Shown in pieces: positions 35,659 through 45,286 of a stretch of DNA of 64,000 bases (its first letter is position 1; each line of letters starts with the position of its first letter). A program made the translations under genes and the position numbers. Source of the stretch: Pseudohongiella sp. O18 (lineage in GTDB: Bacteria; Pseudomonadota; Gammaproteobacteria; Pseudomonadales; Pseudohongiellaceae). The notes beneath the pieces were generated by a model. That model worked only from the letters and a program-made list of their open reading frames with translations. It was not told where the DNA came from and ran no database searches. The stretch lies in NCBI RefSeq assembly GCF_021729085.1, contig NZ_JAJSAR010000001.1, positions 1,550,001-1,614,000 on the forward strand. Reading direction: 5' to 3'.

Positions 35659-36663
35659 TCAGGGCTGGCCCAGATCCTTCATCACGGCTGCCAGGAAGCG
35701 GGCAGCCTCGCCGCCACTGACACAGCGGTGGTCAAAACTCAGCGATAGCGGCAGTACCCGGTGGGCTTCAATGCCATCGTCAGTGGCGACGGCTTGCCTG
35801 CGTATTTTTCCGGCACCCAGAATAGCGACCATGGGCGGCACAATCACCGGATTGGCATAACGACCGGCCATGGTGCCGAAGTTGGACAGCGTGATGGTCG
35901 CACCCCGCATCTCCTCAGGTGGAATTTTGCGTGTGTTGACCGCTTCACGCAGCGCATTCAGCCCCTTGCGAAGATCAGCACGGTCACGTCCCGCAATGTC
36001 GCGCAGCACCGGTACAAACAGTCCGTCGGGTGTATCAACGGCGATTCCCAGATCAATGTGCTCGTGCTGCTTTACAGCCATGCGTTCACCATCGTACCAG
36101 GTGTTCAGTCCGGGCTCTGCCAGGCAGGCCGCCGCTATAGCACGGACCAGCCGCATGGTCGGGTCCTCACCGCTCTGCCAGGCGTGAATGTCCACGTCAT
36201 CATGGATTGAAACACTGACCACTTCGGCGTGAGCCCTGGACATGTTTTTTGCCATCACACGCTGAACGCCTTTCAACGGCGTACCACCGCTGAATACCGA
36301 TCGTTCCCGCACAGGTGCCGGTACGTCAGCGTCATCATGGGCACTGCCAATGATAAAGTCGTCCTCCTGAACAGCGTTGTCATCGGAGGGGCCAGACATT
36401 TCACCCACGACGGTCCCTGAGTCATCACTTTCGGCGTCATACTCAAGCAGCGGGTCGCCCACATGCACGATATCACCCGGCTGACCAAACAGTTTTACAA
36501 TCTTGCCGGCCTGGGGTGCTGGCAGATCAACGATGGCCTTGGCTGTTTCGACGGACAGAATTGTCTGGTCTTCGCTGACTTCATCGCCCTGGGCGATATG
36601 CCATTCAACAATTTCCGCTTCCTGCAGACCTTCCCCCAAATCAGGCAGTTTGAAGTATTTCAT
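35659..36663 (-). CDS. bkdB: Short dihydrolipoyl acyltransferase (E2) of branched-chain 2-oxoacid dehydrogenase
   Basis: 334 residues, about 80-100 shorter than usual E2 proteins. One lipoyl domain (1-78) has the lipoyl Lys in VETAKAIVD. A linker rich in Asp/Glu follows, then the acyltransferase domain (about 115-334) with SFDHRCVSGGEAARFL. The usual peripheral subunit-binding domain is not recognisable between the two. The catalytic HxxxDG motif reads HRCVSG, so Asp is Ser. It overlaps the E1 beta stop by four bases and forms an operon with E1 alpha/beta and the amino-acid dehydrogenase. The E3 gene is not in the window. Confidence 0.85.
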   Translation of the reverse strand: MKYFKLPDLGEGLQEAEIVEWHIAQGDEVSEDQTILSVETAKAIVDLPAPQAGKIVKLFGQPGDIVHVGDPLLEYDAESDDSGTVVGEMSGPSDDNAVQEDDFIIGSAHDDADVPAPVRERSVFSGGTPLKGVQRVMAKNMSRAHAEVVSVSIHDDVDIHAWQSGEDPTMRLVRAIAAACLAEPGLNTWYDGERMAVKQHEHIDLGIAVDTPDGLFVPVLRDIAGRDRADLRKGLNALREAVNTRKIPPEEMRGATITLSNFGTMAGRYANPVIVPPMVAILGAGKIRRQAVATDDGIEAHRVLPLSLSFDHRCVSGGEAARFLAAVMKDLGQP

Positions 36664-37664
36664 AAGCCCTCCAGAGTGGTTCTAGCCGCCGCGATGATAT
36701 CGTCGGTTGCTGGCATATACAGATGTTCCTGCCGTGGATATGGCATGGTGGCGTCATAACCGGTCACCCGCTGTACCGGAGCGCGCAAATGCATCAGGCA
36801 GGTTTCTGCAAGTCTGGCGCTGATTTCTGAAGCAACGCCGCCATTGCGGGGCGCCTCCTGAACAATTATGCAGCGACCTGTGTGCTGCACAGAGCGCTTG
36901 ATGGTATTGAAATCGAGAGGGCTGATGGTGGCGACATCAATCACTTCACACTCGATTCCGTCCCGGGCGAGCCTCTCGGCCGCCTGCAGGGTTTCGTGCA
37001 TCGCCGCACCCCATGACACCAGCGTGACATCCTTGCCCTGACGCAGCGTAAAACAGGTGTCCAGCGGAAGGCCTTTGCCCGAGTCGACCAGGCGCTGGCG
37101 GACCATACGGTAAATCCGCTTGGGCTCCAGGAACAGCACCGGGTCCGGACACTGGATGGCCGAAAGCAGCAGTCCGTAGGCACGAGTGGGCGATGACGGT
37201 ATGACGACCCGCAGACCAGGTATATGGGCAAACAGCGCCTCAGTGCTTTCAGAATGATGCTCGGGCGCCTGTATGCCACCCCCAAAAGGAGCGCGGATCA
37301 CCAGCGGGCAATGCAGTCTGCCGCGCGTGCGATTTCGCATACGTGCCGCATGGCACACTATCTGTTCAAAGGCAGCAAATATGAATCCCATAAACTGGAT
37401 TTCCGCCACTGGTTTCATGCCCTGTGTGGCCATGCCAACGCTGAGGCCGGCGATCATGGATTCCGCCAGTGGTGTGTCAATGACACGCTTATAGCCAAAA
37501 TCCTGCTTCAGGCCCTCGGTTGCGCGAAATACGCCACCGTTGGTGCCGATGTCCTCGCCCAGCAGCACCACGTCCGGGTCGTCGCTCAATGCCCGGCGCA
37601 GCGCCAGATTGACCGCTTCGACCAGTGTAACTTCGTGAGTGTTGCTGTTGTTGTCCTTGCCCAT
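36660..37664 (-). CDS. bkdA2: 2-oxoisovalerate dehydrogenase E1 beta subunit
   Basis: 334 residues with E1-beta features: LGEDIGTNGGVFRATEGL, DTPLAESMIAGLSVGMA, PFGGGIQAPEHHSES, and the C-terminal VTGYDATMPY. With E1 alpha it forms the thiamine-diphosphate enzyme that decarboxylates branched-chain 2-oxoacids. It begins three bases after the E1 alpha stop on the same strand. Confidence 0.93.
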   Translation of the reverse strand: MGKDNNSNTHEVTLVEAVNLALRRALSDDPDVVLLGEDIGTNGGVFRATEGLKQDFGYKRVIDTPLAESMIAGLSVGMATQGMKPVAEIQFMGFIFAAFEQIVCHAARMRNRTRGRLHCPLVIRAPFGGGIQAPEHHSESTEALFAHIPGLRVVIPSSPTRAYGLLLSAIQCPDPVLFLEPKRIYRMVRQRLVDSGKGLPLDTCFTLRQGKDVTLVSWGAAMHETLQAAERLARDGIECEVIDVATISPLDFNTIKRSVQHTGRCIIVQEAPRNGGVASEISARLAETCLMHLRAPVQRVTGYDATMPYPRQEHLYMPATDDIIAAARTTLEGL

Positions 37665-37666
37665 AG

Positions 37667-38761
37667 CTACCCCCCGTGCCGCTGCAGCAGCCAGGTGCGT
37701 TGTTGTTCGAGCGCTGGTGTCATGTCGGCGTACTGATATCGCAGAATGTCATCCACCGGTGCTGGTTCAATGGCCAGATAGTCAGCGACGGCACGCTCGA
37801 TCTGCTGTTTGATTTCGCCATGCAGTGATTGCTCACGGGTGGCATCCCAGGCATCGTGATCATGTAGCCAGGTCTGAAGGCGTTTGATGGGTTCGCGTTG
37901 CCAGGCATCACTGACTTCAGAGGCGCTGCGGTAGCGGGTTGCATCGTCTGCTGTGGTATGGTCTCCGAGTCGGTAGGTAATCGCCTCAATCAGTGTGGGG
38001 CCTTTGCCACTGCGGGCTTTTTGCAGGGCATGATTGACGGCATCGAACACGGCCACGACATCATTGCCGTCTACCTGAATACCCTCAATTCCGGCCGCCA
38101 CCGCTTTCTGTGCCAGGGTTGGTGTTCCTGACTGCATCTGCCGGGGAACCGAGATAGCCCACTGGTTATTGTTGATGACAGTTACCAGTGGTAGCTGCCA
38201 GAGGCCGGCAACGTTTAGTGCTTCATAAAAGTCGCCGCGTGAAGTGGCACCATCACCACAACTGGTGACGACGGCGCCCTTTACCCCTTTGCTTTTGAGA
38301 GCGACCGCAGCGCCTGCGGCCTGGGTCAGCTGTGTTGCAATGGGCACGCAGATGGGCAGGTCTTTTTTGGCTGCCCCGTCAAACAGGTGGCCGCGTTCAT
38401 CGCCGCCCCAAAGCTGCAATATCTGTTTCAGTTGCACGCCACGCAGATACAGTGTCGCCTGATCGCGGTAGTAGGGCACATATACATCGGCGTCCATCAT
38501 TGCCATGCCGGTCCCGATGCCCACGGCTTCCTGTCCCAGGCAGGAAGGGTAGGTACGCATCTGGCCGGTACGCTGCAGTGCAACGGCTTTTTTGTCGAGC
38601 GCCCGAATCAGCGACATATGCTGATAGGCCTGACGCAGCCAGTCGAAATCGATCTGCGCTGGCAGATCCCGATTACTTTTGCCACTGGGTTCGATATACA
38701 CCAGCGGAGGTGGTGCAACATAACGTGGTTTTTCAATGGAGCTCGGCACTGGAGTGGACAT
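37667..38761 (-). CDS. bkdA1: 2-oxoisovalerate dehydrogenase E1 alpha subunit
   Basis: 364 residues with the E1-alpha signature: LGQEAVGIGTG, YYRDQATLYLRG, and the thiamine-diphosphate motif SCGDGATSRGDFYEALNVAG...NNNQWAIS. Pyruvate dehydrogenase E1 alpha is the main alternative, but adjacency to a leucine/valine-type dehydrogenase favours branched-chain substrates. Confidence 0.92.
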   Translation of the reverse strand: MSTPVPSSIEKPRYVAPPPLVYIEPSGKSNRDLPAQIDFDWLRQAYQHMSLIRALDKKAVALQRTGQMRTYPSCLGQEAVGIGTGMAMMDADVYVPYYRDQATLYLRGVQLKQILQLWGGDERGHLFDGAAKKDLPICVPIATQLTQAAGAAVALKSKGVKGAVVTSCGDGATSRGDFYEALNVAGLWQLPLVTVINNNQWAISVPRQMQSGTPTLAQKAVAAGIEGIQVDGNDVVAVFDAVNHALQKARSGKGPTLIEAITYRLGDHTTADDATRYRSASEVSDAWQREPIKRLQTWLHDHDAWDATREQSLHGEIKQQIERAVADYLAIEPAPVDDILRYQYADMTPALEQQRTWLLQRHGG

Positions 38762-38795
38762 GGTTTGCCCTCCTGTCAGTCAGGCCATCAGATTG

Positions 38796-39860
38796 TCAGA
38801 TCACCAGTTTTGCGGACGCGCGCTGTCCGAAATGACGCTGATACAGAATGTCCTCGGCCATCTGATCAGCAATGTCGCTGCTTGGACTTCCCTCGGCTTG
38901 GCTGCGTTCGAACAGCGTCAGCAGGGTAGTCTCGAGCGCCAGTACACGTTGCTGAATCCCAGGCATGGAGGCATTCATATAACCCAGAGATACCGTGATC
39001 AGGCCACCGGCATTGATGACATAGTCAGGCGCGTAAAGGATGTCGGACTGGTGCAGCAGAGCGCCATGCTCAGGTTTTTGCAGCTGATTGTTTGCGGCGC
39101 CGGCCACGATTGGGCAGCGCAGCTGCGGGATGCTGATGTCATTGAGGATGCCACCCAGGCCACAGGGTGCCAGCACATCACATTCCTGCGTCAGAATGTC
39201 ATCGCCCGTTACTACGGTGGCTCCAAACTCTGAGACACAGCGCGCTGTCTTGGCCGGATCAGTGTCGCTGACAGTAAGCCTGGCGCCAGCGTCTGCAAGC
39301 AATGCCGCCAACGCGTACCCTACGTTGCCGACGCCCTGAATCGCGACATGTATGTCTTTAAGTGAATTGCGCCTGAGTTTGTGTCGCACGGCTGCCTTGA
39401 TACCAGCAAAAACACCCAGTGCAGTCAGCGGTGACGGGTTGAAGCCATCTCGGCTGGTGCCTGACACGTAGGGTGTGACACCTGATACTTCATCCAGGTC
39501 GGCCAGCGTTGTGCCGCTGTCAGCAGCGGTGATATAGCGCCCCCCCAGGTCGTGAACGAAGCGCCCGAAGGCCTGGTAGAGACTTTTGCGATCTTCAACG
39601 CCGTCGGCGGGTAGCATGATGACAGCTTTGCCACCGCCCTGCGGTACACCGGCCAGAGCAGCCTTGTAGCTCATACCTCGAGCCAGTCTGATGGCGTCGT
39701 CTACAGCCTGATCGTCACTTGTGTAATGAATGCATCGACAGCCGCCGAGGGCCGGGCCCAGACGGGTGTTATGAATGGCAATAATGGCGTTCAGCCGGGA
39801 ATCGGGGTCATGCCGGAAGTGAATTTCTTCCAGTCGGGCGCGCTCGAGTTTATCGAACAT
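38796..39860 (-). CDS. Leucine/valine/phenylalanine-type amino-acid dehydrogenase
   Basis: 354 residues of the Glu/Leu/Phe/Val dehydrogenase family. The substrate-binding block includes LGPALGGCRC, MSYKAALAGVPQGGGKAVI (catalytic Lys) and a GVGNVGYALAALL Rossmann motif. The length and short N-terminus match leucine or valine dehydrogenases rather than glutamate dehydrogenase. It deaminates branched-chain amino acids to 2-oxoacids, which the bkd genes directly downstream would decarboxylate. Ammonium release links to the nitrogen theme only loosely. Confidence 0.92.
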   Translation of the reverse strand: MFDKLERARLEEIHFRHDPDSRLNAIIAIHNTRLGPALGGCRCIHYTSDDQAVDDAIRLARGMSYKAALAGVPQGGGKAVIMLPADGVEDRKSLYQAFGRFVHDLGGRYITAADSGTTLADLDEVSGVTPYVSGTSRDGFNPSPLTALGVFAGIKAAVRHKLRRNSLKDIHVAIQGVGNVGYALAALLADAGARLTVSDTDPAKTARCVSEFGATVVTGDDILTQECDVLAPCGLGGILNDISIPQLRCPIVAGAANNQLQKPEHGALLHQSDILYAPDYVINAGGLITVSLGYMNASMPGIQQRVLALETTLLTLFERSQAEGSPSSDIADQMAEDILYQRHFGQRASAKLVI

Positions 39861-40030
39861 AAGATGTCTCCACCGCTGTCAGACCGTTTGGGTCAATTGC
39901 AAGAGATTTGGCGTCGGGGTGTTGAGGCCAGGTCTCTGCGGTTCAAACATGCATCTGGGATATCAGACGCTGTTGATTGAGCTTAACGCAAATTTTTCGG
40001 GTGAGCAAAATATTTGATAAGTTATTGTAA

Positions 40031-41071
40031 TTAAAGGCGATGCTCGCGCAGGAACTCGGTAAAGACCTCGGCTGCGCGATCTATGTCGGCATCCGATACA
40101 TCCAGGTGCGTCACCAGCCGAATATTGTCGCGGCCCAGGCAGTCGGCCTTGATACCGTGTCTATCCAGCCACTGTGCAAGTGCTGTACGTGGCAGCTCAC
40201 TTGAGTCAACAAACAGTATGTTGGTCTGCGGCGTTGCTACTGAGTATCCGGCTGCCTGCAGGCGCTCCGCCAACAGTCTGGCACGGCGATGATCGTCAGC
40301 CAGACGTTCGACATGATGATCCAGCGCATGCAATCCAGCGGCTGCCAGAATGCCCGCCTGACGCATTCCGCCACCGGTGACTTTGCGCCAGCGCCGGGCC
40401 TGCTCAATGAAATCGACAGGGCCGAGCAGTACTGAGCCGACCGGTGCCCCAAGTCCTTTCGACAGGCATATCGACACCGTATCAAAGTGCTGGCTAATAT
40501 CGGTGAGTTTACAGCCCAGCGCCATAACAGCGTTGAAAATCCTGGCCCCGTCCAGGTGTCGCTGCAGACCATATTCCTGAGCGACCTCGCTGGCTTGAGC
40601 AAGATAGTCCAGAGGCAGTACCTTTCCGTGCACGGTATTTTCCAGACATAGCAGGCGGGTGCGCGCGAAATGGCAATCGTCGGGTTTGATGGCCTTTTCG
40701 ACATCATGCAGGTCCAGGCCACCGAATTCGGTCATTGGCAAAGGTTGCGGCTGTATGCCGCCCAGTGCTGCTGCTCCGCCGCCTTCGTAGCGATAGGTGT
40801 GTGCCTGCTGTCCGACAATGTACTCATCGCCGCGCCCGCAATGTGTGAGCAAAGCCACCAGATTTGACTGTGTGCCTGACGGCAGAAACAGACCTGCCTC
40901 AAGACCGGCGCGCTCTGCCAGCACCTGCTGCAGCCTGATGACGGTTGGGTCTTCGCCCCAGACGTCATCGCCGACATCTGCAGTGAACATGGCCTGCCGC
41001 ATCGCCTCAGTTGGCTGGGTTACGGTATCACTGCGCAGGTCGATCCAGCGGGAATTAGATTGAGTCGTCAT
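40031..41071 (-). CDS. ltaE: Low-specificity L-threonine aldolase
   Basis: 346 residues of the PLP-dependent beta-eliminating-lyase/threonine aldolase family. Motifs: DLRSDTVTQPTEAM at the N-terminus, DDVWGEDPTV, HLDGARIFNA (Asp binding the pyridine nitrogen) and the PLP Lys in CLSKGLGAPVGSV. It cleaves L-threonine or L-allo-threonine to glycine and acetaldehyde. Divergent from the FAD oxidoreductase with 57 bases between starts. Confidence 0.94.
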   Translation of the reverse strand: MTTQSNSRWIDLRSDTVTQPTEAMRQAMFTADVGDDVWGEDPTVIRLQQVLAERAGLEAGLFLPSGTQSNLVALLTHCGRGDEYIVGQQAHTYRYEGGGAAALGGIQPQPLPMTEFGGLDLHDVEKAIKPDDCHFARTRLLCLENTVHGKVLPLDYLAQASEVAQEYGLQRHLDGARIFNAVMALGCKLTDISQHFDTVSICLSKGLGAPVGSVLLGPVDFIEQARRWRKVTGGGMRQAGILAAAGLHALDHHVERLADDHRRARLLAERLQAAGYSVATPQTNILFVDSSELPRTALAQWLDRHGIKADCLGRDNIRLVTHLDVSDADIDRAAEVFTEFLREHRL

Positions 41072-41128
41072 GGCTAGCTGAGAATCCTGTTATGATCAGT
41101 GGATTCAGTGTAATGCGATGATACTACT

Positions 41129-42265
41129 GTGGCCAACCCCCTGGCAGTAAATGTGACACAGGCACAACACAATATGGATGCTCCGCTGGTAATGGCTGGT
41201 GCTGGACATACGCATCTGGTCGCCATGCGATGCTGGGCCGAACAGGGTCTCAAAGTGCCTGAGAACAGTGTGCTGATATCGCCAGGAACGCATGCCTGGT
41301 ATTCGGGCATGATGCCGGGTCTGCTGGCGGGACGGTTCCATGTTGAACAGTGTGCCGTTGACCTGAGACCGCTCGCTGACGCGGTGGGTCTGCACCTGGT
41401 ATATGGTGAAGTCAGTGCCATGAACGCTGACAATCAAAAACTGGTGCTGAGTAATAATCAGTCCATTACCTACCAGGTTCTGTCTATCAACACCGGTTCA
41501 GAGCCGCCGGTCCCCAAAAACGACAGTAGTGTTCCCATCGAGCCGGCAAAACCTTTTGCCAATTTTTTTCAACGCTGGCAGCTTTGGCGTCAGCAACCAC
41601 CCGGCGAAATTGTTGTGCTGGGAGGTGGCCCCGCCGCTTTTGAGCTGGTGCTGGCACTGCAATGGAAATTGCCCACCACCGGATTCAGATTGATTTGCGC
41701 TGAAGAGCTATTGCCGGGGCAGCCAGTAGAGCTGCAACGGGCAGCTGCTGCTCTGTTGCGGGAACGCGAGATTGAGTGCCTGCCTGACACGTTTATTTCC
41801 AACATCCGCGACGGGCAGTTATGGTCCGGAGGCAAGATCGTTGCGCACCCGGATGCTGTCGTGCTGGCGACGGGAGCCGCGCCACTGCCCTGGTATGCCT
41901 GTTCGGGACTGGCGACTGATAAAAGGGGCTTTCTGCGAGTTGATGCCTGTCTGCAAAGTGTGAATCACCCGCAGGTGTTCATCAGCGGCGACGCCTGTTC
42001 GCACAAAGGCAGCCAGCGCTCTGGGGTATATGCTGTCCGGCAGGGCCCTACGCTGGCGCATAATGTCATGGCATTTCTGAATGACCGCCCATTGCGAAAA
42101 TATCAGCCTCAGCCCAGAACACTGGCGCTGCTGGCAACAGCAGATGGTGGTGCGCTGTTGAGCTACGGAAAATACAGTATCAGCAATACTGCGCTGCGGC
42201 CCTTACTTGGCTTCTGGAAGGATCGCCTGGACCTGGGGTTTATCCTCCGTCACGAGCGAAAATGA
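41129..42265 (+). CDS. FAD-dependent pyridine nucleotide-disulfide oxidoreductase (SelD-associated type)
   Basis: 378 residues from a GTG at 41129, or 363 from the ATG at 41174. The N-terminus has the FAD motif VMAGAGHTHL with the His that marks the NDH-2-like group often fused in front of selenophosphate synthetase SelD. A second Rossmann motif VVLGGGPAAFELVLAL (about 165) should bind NAD(P)H. ISGDACSHKG closes the FAD site. Here it stands alone with no SelD. Its 3' end overlaps the convergent alkC-like gene by 63 bases. Confidence 0.85.
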   Translation: MANPLAVNVTQAQHNMDAPLVMAGAGHTHLVAMRCWAEQGLKVPENSVLISPGTHAWYSGMMPGLLAGRFHVEQCAVDLRPLADAVGLHLVYGEVSAMNADNQKLVLSNNQSITYQVLSINTGSEPPVPKNDSSVPIEPAKPFANFFQRWQLWRQQPPGEIVVLGGGPAAFELVLALQWKLPTTGFRLICAEELLPGQPVELQRAAAALLREREIECLPDTFISNIRDGQLWSGGKIVAHPDAVVLATGAAPLPWYACSGLATDKRGFLRVDACLQSVNHPQVFISGDACSHKGSQRSGVYAVRQGPTLAHNVMAFLNDRPLRKYQPQPRTLALLATADGGALLSYGKYSISNTALRPLLGFWKDRLDLGFILRHERK

Positions 42266-43384
42266 ACCTAGCGGGTAGGCAGTGCCATTGATCAGCAACT
42301 CCAGTCGATGTTCGCCTGCGTAGTGCTTGCGAGTGGTCATGGGTTTTAGTGATATGCGCTTGCCAACGGTCACACTCTGTTTGCCATCAAGTTCCATACG
42401 GGTCAGTTTAAACACTTTGCCGCGACTGCTGCCATTGGCTTTAAGGTAATGCACCACGAAATCGATCAGCAAGGACTGCGAAGCCGGGACCTTGCTGTTG
42501 ATGGTGACACTAAACGCAAGGCTATCGCCTTCTGTGACGACGTCCGGCGTAATGTTTATATCACTGAGCGACACCTGAGGCTTACTCCCAAACCCGATCA
42601 GCCGCAACGCCCGCGGTTCACCGTTTTTGATGGCAACGCGCAGCGCATGACTGATAATCCATTCGCGATCCGGGCTGGCGTTCTTGAGCCAGCGTTCAGC
42701 AGTTTCAAACAAGTGGTCAGGGTTGTCTTTGCCAATGTCATTGAGATTATTTGCCACCGATCTGCGCACGTACAGGGACGGGTCATCTTTGAGAAGCTCA
42801 AGCACTGACAGCACTGGTTCTGGGTTTTTCTGAAATGCAGGCAGCCGTGAAGCCCAGGGCAGGCGTGGACGTGTTCCTTCCGAGACCAGCCGCCTGACAT
42901 GTTCGCTGCTGTCTTCAGTCCAGCCTCGCAATACTTTCAAAGTCCGTTCAGGGAACTGTTGCAGAAATGGCCGGATACTGAATTCGGCGGTAAAGCGCTG
43001 TGTCAGTTCATACTGTGCGCGCATCGAAGCGTCGAAATGATTTAATCCATAACGTGCGACAAAAAATGTATGCGGCATGAAGATGAAGGGTGCCAGAGTG
43101 TTGCCTTCACGATCTGCTGTCGCGGATGTTTCTGCTACTGGTGGTCGCGCCGGCGGCAGTGAGGCCAGCAGTATGTCAATAGCGGTCTCGTAGTCTTCCG
43201 GCAAGGCATGTTTAAGTCCATCAGCCATATGCCAGCCGCGTGGCATTAATTCCAGCCCGTCATACTCAGGCAGTACGTAATCAAGAAAACGCTGCCGATC
43301 AAAGATCGGGGACGCATTGCTGATCATGTTCGCGATACGATGCGGAATCTCCTGCCCATAAAGGTTTTTGAGTGGCTCGGCCAT
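42203..43384 (-). CDS. alkC: AlkC/AlkD-type DNA alkylation repair glycosylase with C-terminal Ig-like domain
   Basis: 393 residues. The N-terminal two-thirds is a run of HEAT-like helical repeats typical of AlkC (EHVRRLVSEGTRPRLPWASRLP and YVRRSVANNLNDIGKDNPD are family hallmarks). AlkC excises 3-methyladenine and 3-methylcytosine from alkylated DNA. After about residue 265 comes a beta-rich Ig-like domain (SLSDINITPDVVTEGDSLAF), a known accessory of some AlkC proteins. It is overlapped at its start by the stop of the MipA gene, suggesting one transcript. Confidence 0.9.
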   Translation of the reverse strand: MAEPLKNLYGQEIPHRIANMISNASPIFDRQRFLDYVLPEYDGLELMPRGWHMADGLKHALPEDYETAIDILLASLPPARPPVAETSATADREGNTLAPFIFMPHTFFVARYGLNHFDASMRAQYELTQRFTAEFSIRPFLQQFPERTLKVLRGWTEDSSEHVRRLVSEGTRPRLPWASRLPAFQKNPEPVLSVLELLKDDPSLYVRRSVANNLNDIGKDNPDHLFETAERWLKNASPDREWIISHALRVAIKNGEPRALRLIGFGSKPQVSLSDINITPDVVTEGDSLAFSVTINSKVPASQSLLIDFVVHYLKANGSSRGKVFKLTRMELDGKQSVTVGKRISLKPMTTRKHYAGEHRLELLINGTAYPLGSFSLVTEDKPQVQAILPEAK

Positions 43385-44283
43385 CAGGGTCTCACTACCA
43401 TACGTTCACTTTCCAGGAAGCTCCAGATAAACCCAATGGCGACACCCATGGTGAAATCGTCTTCAAACAGGGGGCTTTGACGGTTGGCTGCGCCATGGTG
43501 GAAGCTGGTCTGTATGCCGCCAAAAACCCTTGCCTTGTCAGACAGATGCCAGGTGCCAGAGAAGTTCAGTCCGGTACCAAAGTAGCCGGACTCAGCCAGG
43601 TAGGCGGGTCTGAAAGCGGTGGCGTCAACAGCAGCCACATCGTAGAAATATTGGTGCAGTTCGCGCGTCGCCCAGATAGGCCGCAGAGAAACTGTGGCTT
43701 CCAGTTGCGGGCTGAACAATCCGTAGTGGCGATAGCGCAGCATTGGTTCGAACACATAGCCACGATGATCGATACGACCAAAATCGGTGGAAAAAGCTGC
43801 ACGTGCCTGCAGTGCCAGCTGTAACTCACTGCGACTGGTGTCGCTGTAAGTGTAATTGCCAAGTTTAAAGACCAGTTGCGGGCCCACTTCAAAAATGAAG
43901 TCCAGGTCGTCCATGCCCCGACGCAGTTCATTGCCCTCGCTGTCGGCGTCAAACGCCGCAGCGAAAGACATGGACAGTTCGTAGCGGCTGTTCTCTGCGG
44001 CTACTGCACGAGCCGACTGGCCATCTCCGATGCGCAGCACTTCGCCGCGGTAAACAAGGTAGGGCAGTGCCAGGCTGCGAGTCTGATGTTCTGACGATGA
44101 CGGGTAGTGGGGCTGCATCAGGGCGCCGGCGCCGACGCCGAGCTCCCATAATGGTTTCTCGAGCTCGGCAACGATTTCCTCGTCAGCATCCTGGGCACTG
44201 GCCAACGAGCAATGTGTCAGGCTTGTATAAAATGCCAGAGCCCGGAGCGACCAGGGCGACCGTATAATTGCGGAATATTTCAT
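43384..44283 (-). CDS. MipA/OmpV family outer-membrane protein
   Basis: 299 residues from the ATG at 44283; an ATG at 44310 would overlap the upstream gene more. A signal peptide is predicted (cleavage about SLASAQ). The mature part is a 10- to 12-strand barrel with the MipA/OmpV hallmarks LWELGVGAGALMQPHYPSS, LPYLVYRG and a C-terminal strand MGVAIGFIWSFLESE. Some homologues scaffold murein enzymes; here the role is unknown. Confidence 0.85.
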   Translation of the reverse strand: MKYSAIIRSPWSLRALAFYTSLTHCSLASAQDADEEIVAELEKPLWELGVGAGALMQPHYPSSSEHQTRSLALPYLVYRGEVLRIGDGQSARAVAAENSRYELSMSFAAAFDADSEGNELRRGMDDLDFIFEVGPQLVFKLGNYTYSDTSRSELQLALQARAAFSTDFGRIDHRGYVFEPMLRYRHYGLFSPQLEATVSLRPIWATRELHQYFYDVAAVDATAFRPAYLAESGYFGTGLNFSGTWHLSDKARVFGGIQTSFHHGAANRQSPLFEDDFTMGVAIGFIWSFLESERMVVRP

Positions 44284-44287
44284 GAAG

Positions 44288-45286
44288 TCAGGGCTGTCCG
44301 TGTAGTTCATTTAGAGTGCGGAGCAGGCGCTGGCCAGCTTCGGCAATCCGTTGCAAAGCCATGGTGCGCATACCGTCACGATAGCTGTCACTGGTTTCAA
44401 TGCTGTCCAGCTGATTGCCAGTGCGTTCGCTGCGCTGTATGGCACTGATGACGGCATCAGGATAAACGGCGGCATGCAGCAGTTCGCGACTCTCCAGCAA
44501 CCAGGTGCCCGGCGTGAAGGCAAACTCATGCTCTCTCAGGCTGCGCTGAATGTCACGCAGTTCACTCAGATTGCGCTGCAGGCTGACACCACGTAAGGCG
44601 CCGTCCCACATTGCGTGCAGATTTGTAGTGTCGACGGCGATGCCATTGCCGCCGCGGTCGCCGTCCGGAAAGACTCCCGGGGAATAGAGCGCGCCTGCGT
44701 GTAATGGTTGATGGATGTCGCCGCCCAGATGCAGCAACCAGCAAAGCGCGATGGCGCGCTCTTCCGGGTCGCTGTTGGTCACCAGTACGCGCCTCGCGTA
44801 AACCAGTCCCGTCAGCACATTATCTGCCTGGTATTCCCGAGTGATCTGTTGGTCTTGTGGTCCCTGGATATCAGGCAATGGCTCCATATCAATGTAGATA
44901 TTGCCCTGCATCTCCACATCATCCCTGACCCAGGCGCCATCTATCCAGTGACGGTCAGGGAAATGGAAACGCTCATCCAGGCCTCGGAAGCCGCGCGCTA
45001 TATCGGGCCAGACAGCAGCCTGTCCGAACTGCCAGCGCGCCTGGGCGATTGCACCCTGAGCTGCTATTTCTGCCGGCATGGCGGTCACAAAGTCCTGCTG
45101 ATACCTGGGATGGCCCTGTAGCGTGCTAACCCAGAATCTGCGTTGTGCCTCGTTCATTTGATCGTAGGCGAGGTAGGCCGACAGGCGATGCCCCAGAGCG
45201 TCCCAGGCCAGCACGGGAGATGCTGACAGTATCGATAAAGCTGCGATCAGCAACATGCGCAAGATCAGAGGGCGGGTTATGGTCAT
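44288..45286 (-). CDS. S1/P1-type nuclease, exported
   Basis: 332 residues. A signal peptide ends at PVLA, and the mature protein starts with Trp-Asp, with the N-terminal Trp that ligates zinc in this family (WDALGHRLSAYLA). Other zinc ligands appear in LCWLLHLGGDIHQPLHAG and NLHAMWDG. It is a three-zinc nuclease degrading single-stranded DNA/RNA in the periplasm or outside, which could supply nucleotides as nutrients. Confidence 0.9.
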   Translation of the reverse strand: MTITRPLILRMLLIAALSILSASPVLAWDALGHRLSAYLAYDQMNEAQRRFWVSTLQGHPRYQQDFVTAMPAEIAAQGAIAQARWQFGQAAVWPDIARGFRGLDERFHFPDRHWIDGAWVRDDVEMQGNIYIDMEPLPDIQGPQDQQITREYQADNVLTGLVYARRVLVTNSDPEERAIALCWLLHLGGDIHQPLHAGALYSPGVFPDGDRGGNGIAVDTTNLHAMWDGALRGVSLQRNLSELRDIQRSLREHEFAFTPGTWLLESRELLHAAVYPDAVISAIQRSERTGNQLDSIETSDSYRDGMRTMALQRIAEAGQRLLRTLNELHGQP

